DNA of 64,000 nucleotides from the NCBI RefSeq assembly GCF_018687515.1, contig NZ_CP061294.1:1302001-1366000 (forward strand), written 5' to 3'. This document shows, piece by piece, positions 60,089-64,000 of this stretch. Each line of letters begins with the position of its first letter. The first letter of the stretch is position 1. A program made the translations under genes and the position numbers. Origin of the DNA: Polynucleobacter sp. MWH-Spelu-300-X4. Lineage in GTDB: Bacteria > Pseudomonadota > Gammaproteobacteria > Burkholderiales > Burkholderiaceae. The notes under the pieces were generated by a model. The model was not told the DNA's origin. It made no database searches and saw nothing but the letters and a program-made list of their open reading frames with translations.

Positions 60089-60892
60089 TTAGCTGTTTAA
60101 TAAATCCAATGTGTATTTTCTAACCAAACGCGCCTTCTTCTCAGGGGTATCGCAACCCCAACGCGGCGCCAAAGGAATCTCCACGCTGATAGGTAAATCA
60201 GGTCTTACTTTGGACAATAACTCTTTAAGCGGGAAATCACCCTCACCTGGTGGCAAACGATCTTCTCGCGCTTGTCGCAGAATCTCATCCATGCTATCGG
60301 GCGTAGGCATTGGCGCATCCGCAAACTGGATATAACCCATTTTTGCTGCATGGCTTGCCTGTATCTGGCTTACTTCACCACCGGCTCTAAAGAAATGAAT
60401 CGGGTCAATCAGCACAGCACCCATGGTGCTAGATGCTTCATCAACAAACTTCACACCATCGAGATAGCTCTTAACATCCGTCCATGGCATTGGCTCCATA
60501 TGAGGTTTAATGCCTAAGGCATGCGAAACCTCACAAAGCTCCAACCAATTGTCGGTCATCCTTGACCAATCGGAGTCATTGCCTGCCACCAACATATTCG
60601 TTGCGCCCAACTCAGCACCCAACTCAATAAATGGCAAATATTCTTTGATGTTGGTGTCAGGTTTTAATCGAAATATCTCAATGTCAAACACCTTCATCCC
60701 TGTTGAGCTCACCAAACTTTTAACTTTGGCGCGACGAGCCGCATCAGTGATCAAAGAATAATGTAACTCCGTTGGGGTGGCCGGAATTAACCGCAAACCC
60801 ACCCCATCATAGCCACATGTTTCAGCACATAAAATCTGCTCATCGGGACTTAACTCGAGAACAGTTAACGCTGCTAAAGATAGTGGATGCAT
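60089..60892 (-). CDS. TIM-barrel (xylose-isomerase-like) protein
   Basis: A 267-residue paralogue of the protein at 47366. It shares TGYKAIGIRILP/CGYDGVGLRLIP, LEFMPWT/MEPMPWT, RLPPGEGDFPL and ISVEIPLA. Metal-ligand candidates are again Glu-Asp-Gln-Glu (MEPMPW, LIDPIHF, YIQFADA, SVEIP). The ATG at 60892 lies 5 bases after the stop of the NIPSNAP-type gene, so the two are translationally linked. Function is unknown; an isomerase or dehydratase on a hydroaromatic or side-chain substrate is possible. Confidence 0.78.
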   Translation of the reverse strand: MHPLSLAALTVLELSPDEQILCAETCGYDGVGLRLIPATPTELHYSLITDAARRAKVKSLVSSTGMKVFDIEIFRLKPDTNIKEYLPFIELGAELGATNMLVAGNDSDWSRMTDNWLELCEVSHALGIKPHMEPMPWTDVKSYLDGVKFVDEASSTMGAVLIDPIHFFRAGGEVSQIQASHAAKMGYIQFADAPMPTPDSMDEILRQAREDRLPPGEGDFPLKELLSKVRPDLPISVEIPLAPRWGCDTPEKKARLVRKYTLDLLNS

Positions 60893-60897
60893 ATGAA

Positions 60898-61515
60898 TTA
60901 ACGCAATGGTGAAAATGGTGCTGGCAACCAAATACCAGACTGCATATGTGTCAAGTTAGCTGGACCGCCTACTGGAGGCCATACACCATCCGCAACTGCT
61001 TTGGCACGGGCAGCATTACGCTCATCCAATGTTTTGTACGGCCAGATGTTCATAAATTTTGGCGCACGATTATCTAAAGAGTACATCGCTCCTACCAAGT
61101 GAGATACCTTAGCTCTGTTAGGAACCGCTTTCTCCCAAGCATCAATTGTTGCTTGTACGGCGCCCAACTTAATGCCGTAATAACGAATCTCGTAATACTT
61201 ACCAAATTCGCCAGTTGTAATGTCTTCTGGTAAGCATGGGAACATTTGATAGTGATCAATCGCGAAATCAGTAATGAAGTCTTGGCAACCCAAATGAGCA
61301 TCTTCCAAATTGATAGTTTTAGATGCCGCCATAGCAGCATTACCATCCGCATGTTTCGTCAACACCATCACTTGGTTCAAAGTACCGATATCGCAAAACC
61401 AGCAACCTTGCATTTCGCCATACTTACCTGTTGCAAAGCTCTTCTGAATGCCTTCATAAACAGAATTTAACGCACCCATTTTGATGGTTAAAGTAATTGT
61501 TTGGTAAATCGCCAT
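60898..61515 (-). CDS. NIPSNAP-family protein with two domains
   Basis: A 205-residue protein that looks like two tandem NIPSNAP/dimeric alpha-beta-barrel halves. The first half is MAIYQTITLTIKMGALNSVY with CWFCDIGTLNQVMVLTKHADG. The second is YYEIRYYGIKLGAVQATIDAWE with KFMNIWPYKTLDERNAARAK. It is a NIPSNAP-type gene paired with a TIM-barrel gene on the same strand; a terminator separates both from livF upstream. Function is unknown. Confidence 0.78.
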   Translation of the reverse strand: MAIYQTITLTIKMGALNSVYEGIQKSFATGKYGEMQGCWFCDIGTLNQVMVLTKHADGNAAMAASKTINLEDAHLGCQDFITDFAIDHYQMFPCLPEDITTGEFGKYYEIRYYGIKLGAVQATIDAWEKAVPNRAKVSHLVGAMYSLDNRAPKFMNIWPYKTLDERNAARAKAVADGVWPPVGGPANLTHMQSGIWLPAPFSPLR

Positions 61516-61530
61516 CTAACTATTTCCTTT

Positions 61531-61569
61531 AAAAAAATTAAGACTCGGCCACCCAAAAGGTGATCCGAG
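61531..61569 (-). terminator. Terminator between livF and the NIPSNAP-type gene
   Basis: On the minus strand CTCGG..CACC pairs with GGTG..CCGAG through a small bulge and is followed by TCTTAATTTTTTT. It ends the liv transcript before the NIPSNAP-type gene. Confidence 0.7.
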
Positions 61570-61595
61570 CCTAAGCACTACATCATGAATACTAC

Positions 61596-62333
61596 TTACT
61601 TGGTGTGTAAGTTACCACCCAAGAATAAACGTTCAATATTAGGGTCCGCTAACAATTCTGAAGCAGGCTTATGTAAAACCATTTGACCCATCTCCAATGC
61701 GATTGCATCATCAGAAACACCCAAAGCAGTTTTAACGTTTTGCTCAACCATCATCACTGTGGTTCCCTGATCAGCCAATTTACGCAATAAGCGGAAAACG
61801 TCTTGAACCAATTTTGGTGACAAACCAATCGATGGCTCGTCAATCAAAATAACTTTTGGACGTAACAACAAAGCGCGGCCGATTTCTAATTGCTTTTGCT
61901 CACCGCCAGACAAAGTAGATGCCTGTGAGTGCAAACGCTCTTTAACACGCGGGAAAAACTCCAAAACTTCTGGAATACGCTCACGCGTTGTTTTCATGCC
62001 CAATGTAATACCGCCCAACTCAAGGTTTTGGTACACAGTTAATGAACCAAATAAGTTACGGCCTTGTGGCACAAACGCTACGCCATTTTGCAACAATGTA
62101 TTTGCATCGCAACCAGTAATGTCTTGGCCATCCAAATGAATAGAACCTTCACGTGGCTTTAACATACCGAATAGGGTTTTAAGAACAGTTGACTTACCTG
62201 CACCGTTAGGCCCAATCAATAAAGTAATAGAACCCTTACGGATCTTCAAGCTAAGGTTATTCAGAATCATCAAATCCTTATAACCTGCAACTACATTTTT
62301 AAATTCAATTGCCGGAGTTTGATTGTCTGACAT
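61596..62333 (-). CDS. livF: Branched-chain-type ABC transporter ATP-binding protein
   Basis: A 245-residue LivF-type ATPase: Walker A GPNGAGKSTVLKTL near residue 41, ABC signature LSGGEQKQLEIGRALL, Walker B VILIDEPSIGLSP and the H-loop region. It pairs with LivG to power a HAAT-family importer. Such importers often carry aromatic or related acids rather than leucine. Placement after the pmd region suggests an aromatic or hydroaromatic substrate. It starts 2 bases after livG. Confidence 0.93.
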   Translation of the reverse strand: MSDNQTPAIEFKNVVAGYKDLMILNNLSLKIRKGSITLLIGPNGAGKSTVLKTLFGMLKPREGSIHLDGQDITGCDANTLLQNGVAFVPQGRNLFGSLTVYQNLELGGITLGMKTTRERIPEVLEFFPRVKERLHSQASTLSGGEQKQLEIGRALLLRPKVILIDEPSIGLSPKLVQDVFRLLRKLADQGTTVMMVEQNVKTALGVSDDAIALEMGQMVLHKPASELLADPNIERLFLGGNLHTK

Positions 62334-62335
62334 GA

Positions 62336-63082
62336 TTAGCTTCCCAAATATGCTTCAAGTACTTCTTTGTTTGCACGAATTTCAGCTGGCAAACCTTCTG
62401 CCAAAACCTTACCCTCAACCATCACAACGATGCGATGACAAAGATCCATCACAAAGTCCATGTTGTGTTCAATCACCACAAAGCTACCGCCCTGTTTTCT
62501 GTTCATTTCTTTAAGCAAGCTGCTTAAACCAGAAACCAAGCTAGGGTTCACACCAGCGCATGGCTCGTCTAACAACACCAAGCTTGGCTTAGACATAAAC
62601 GCCATAGCGATATCAACGAGCTTTTGCTGACCATAACTTAATGAACCTGCTGGCAAGTTAGCCACGTGACCCAAACGGAATGTCTCGATCAAGTCGTCAG
62701 CGCGCTGACCCATATCGCAATCAGGTGATTTAAATAAACGCTTCATCATTGAATCAACGTGTTCTTGACCGGCCACGATTAAGTTATCGCGCACCGTCAT
62801 CTTGCCGAACACTTGCAAAGTCTGGAAAGTACGACCCACACCTTTTTTATTCAACAACATTGGGTTCAAGTTAGTAATATCTTCACCTTTAAACAACACC
62901 TTACCTGAATCAGGTTCAATCTGACCAAGCATGCTGTTAAATAAAGTCGTCTTACCTGAACCATTTGGTCCGATAACACCAAGAATCTCACCTTCTCTCA
63001 CTTCAAGAGAAACACCACCTACGGCTTGAATAGCGCCATATGATTTTTTAAGATCAACAACTTCTAATACTTTATTTGTCAT
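62336..63082 (-). CDS. livG: Branched-chain-type ABC transporter ATP-binding protein
   Basis: A 248-residue LivG-type ATPase with Walker A GPNGSGKTTLFNSML near residue 37, the LivG-specific GVGRTFQTLQVF, the atypical signature LSYGQQKLVDIAMAF, and Walker B LVLLDEPCAGVNP. The C-terminal AEIRANKEVLEAYLG is the family ending. It sits between livM and livF with gaps of 5 and 2 bases, in a single transcription unit that starts outside the window. Confidence 0.95.
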   Translation of the reverse strand: MTNKVLEVVDLKKSYGAIQAVGGVSLEVREGEILGVIGPNGSGKTTLFNSMLGQIEPDSGKVLFKGEDITNLNPMLLNKKGVGRTFQTLQVFGKMTVRDNLIVAGQEHVDSMMKRLFKSPDCDMGQRADDLIETFRLGHVANLPAGSLSYGQQKLVDIAMAFMSKPSLVLLDEPCAGVNPSLVSGLSSLLKEMNRKQGGSFVVIEHNMDFVMDLCHRIVVMVEGKVLAEGLPAEIRANKEVLEAYLGS

Positions 63083-63087
63083 CTTGA

Positions 63088-64000
63088 TTACCTCGCCTGG
63101 GCAGCTGCTTTTTCTTTCGCAGCTTTTCTTTGATTAATAATTTCCGGCAAAGATAACAATCCGTTAGGCAATTTCACCATCAACAAAATCACAATCAAGC
63201 CAAAGAACAACATGTACCAACCTTCGGCAAATCTCAACCACTCAGGGAAGAGAACACCAATGATGCCACCCAAGATTGGACCCCAGAAGTAACCACTACC
63301 ACCCAACACCACCATCAAGTACAACAAAATAGATGTTTGGCTATTAAATTGAGTCGGTTCAATGTATTGCACTAATGGAGCCAACAAACAACCAGCGACT
63401 CCAGCAATGGCTGAACCTGTCGCGAATGCCAACAAGGTGTAACGCTGAATATTCACACCCACGCTTTCCGCGCGAATTTGGTTATCACGTAGTGCTGTAA
63501 ATGCCTTACCCCAAGGTGAACGTACCAAGAAATAAGTCAGCAACCCAACTGTCACCACAATAAACAGAATGAAGTAGTAGAACTCTAAGTTACCCGCCAA
63601 TGAGTAGCCAAACAATGACGGTCTAGCAATATTGTTGATACCGAAAGTACCGCCTGTGTAATGCTCTTCGTTACGGAAAATTAGCGCAACCACTTCATTG
63701 AAGCCAATTGTCGCAAATGCCAAATAGTGCATCTGTACGCGTAAAGCTGGATAACCAATGATCCAACCGATGGCAAAACAAGCAATAACCGCAATAGGAG
63801 CTGCTACCCAGAAATCAATACCAGTCTTCATCATCATGGCAACGATATAAGCAGCAATACCCATAAACGCCGCATGACCCAATGATTTAAGACCTGCATA
63901 ACCAAGAATCAAATTCAAGCCAATCGTTGCTAGAACAAAGATTAACCAGTAGCTCATTAAGTAAACGCCATAGTTCTTCAAGAACAGTGGCAAAACCAAC
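63088..64000 (-). CDS. livM: Branched-chain-type ABC transporter permease, 5'-truncated by window edge
   Basis: LivM-type inner-membrane permease, at least 303 residues, with about eight to ten helices. LNLILGYAGLKSLGHAAFMGIAAY is the family signature near the N-terminus. RDNQIRAESVGVNIQRYTLLAFATGSAIAGVAG and GGSGYFWGPILGG follow. The reading frame is open to the end of the window and begins there with a TTG, so the true start probably lies beyond it. livH and the binding protein are expected next. Confidence 0.93.
   Translation of the reverse strand, partial: LVLPLFLKNYGVYLMSYWLIFVLATIGLNLILGYAGLKSLGHAAFMGIAAYIVAMMMKTGIDFWVAAPIAVIACFAIGWIIGYPALRVQMHYLAFATIGFNEVVALIFRNEEHYTGGTFGINNIARPSLFGYSLAGNLEFYYFILFIVVTVGLLTYFLVRSPWGKAFTALRDNQIRAESVGVNIQRYTLLAFATGSAIAGVAGCLLAPLVQYIEPTQFNSQTSILLYLMVVLGGSGYFWGPILGGIIGVLFPEWLRFAEGWYMLFFGLIVILLMVKLPNGLLSLPEIINQRKAAKEKAAAQAR

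Overview
The window looks like a chromosome segment of a low-GC betaproteobacterium of the Burkholderiales, most like Polynucleobacter and its relatives. This rests on AT-leaning codon use, the Comamonas-type protocatechuate 4,5-cleavage (pmd/lig) genes, two phasins, and housekeeping proteins that read as betaproteobacterial. No database search was possible. I saw no insertion sequence, integrase, tRNA, rRNA or CRISPR array. Genes are packed tightly; no stretch over about 300 bases lacks a gene.

Region 1 (1 to about 31.4 kb) is mostly housekeeping. It holds a phosphohexomutase cut by the window edge, panD, a bactofilin, nadA-nadC convergent with nadB, prfC, a class I methyltransferase, a YgiD-type dioxygenase, HU, serS, lolA, ftsK, trxB, a LeuE-like exporter, glnB, nadE, ppa, rhlE with a structured leader, nnrD, a copper ATPase with its chaperone, a site-2 protease, a cytochrome c'/b561 pair, a lipocalin, two phasins around a sodium:solute symporter, and a dienelactone hydrolase. 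A 44-residue membrane protein at 20820-20954 is an easily missed gene.

Region 2 (about 31.4 to 50.7 kb) is a catabolic block. It holds aroQ, two unusual shikimate/quinate dehydrogenase homologues, an AEC carrier, pobA with an AraC activator, a second AraC paralogue, three flavoproteins that keep the 3-ketosteroid-delta1-dehydrogenase active-site tyrosines, three short-chain dehydrogenases, a Gfo/Idh dehydrogenase, two TIM-barrel isomerase/dehydratase-like proteins, a NIPSNAP protein, an IclR regulator and an EamA transporter. My reading is that it oxidises and aromatises hydroaromatic or cyclohexane carboxylic acids to 4-hydroxybenzoate or protocatechuate. A shared operator, TTGGAAT-N3-ATTCCAA, ties much of it to the IclR gene.

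Region 3 (about 50.7 to 64 kb) is the ring-cleavage block. The minus strand carries pmdE-F-D-A-B-C (ligJ-K-I-A-B-C), in the order known from Comamonas, followed by an aldo/keto reductase. A second, divergent LigAB pair lies downstream, and each dioxygenase group has its own LysR regulator. Beyond it are a TIM-barrel protein, a double NIPSNAP protein and the livM-livG-livF part of a branched-chain-type ABC transporter that runs off the window end. Together, transporters bring acids in, region 2 makes protocatechuate, and region 3 cleaves it to pyruvate and oxaloacetate.
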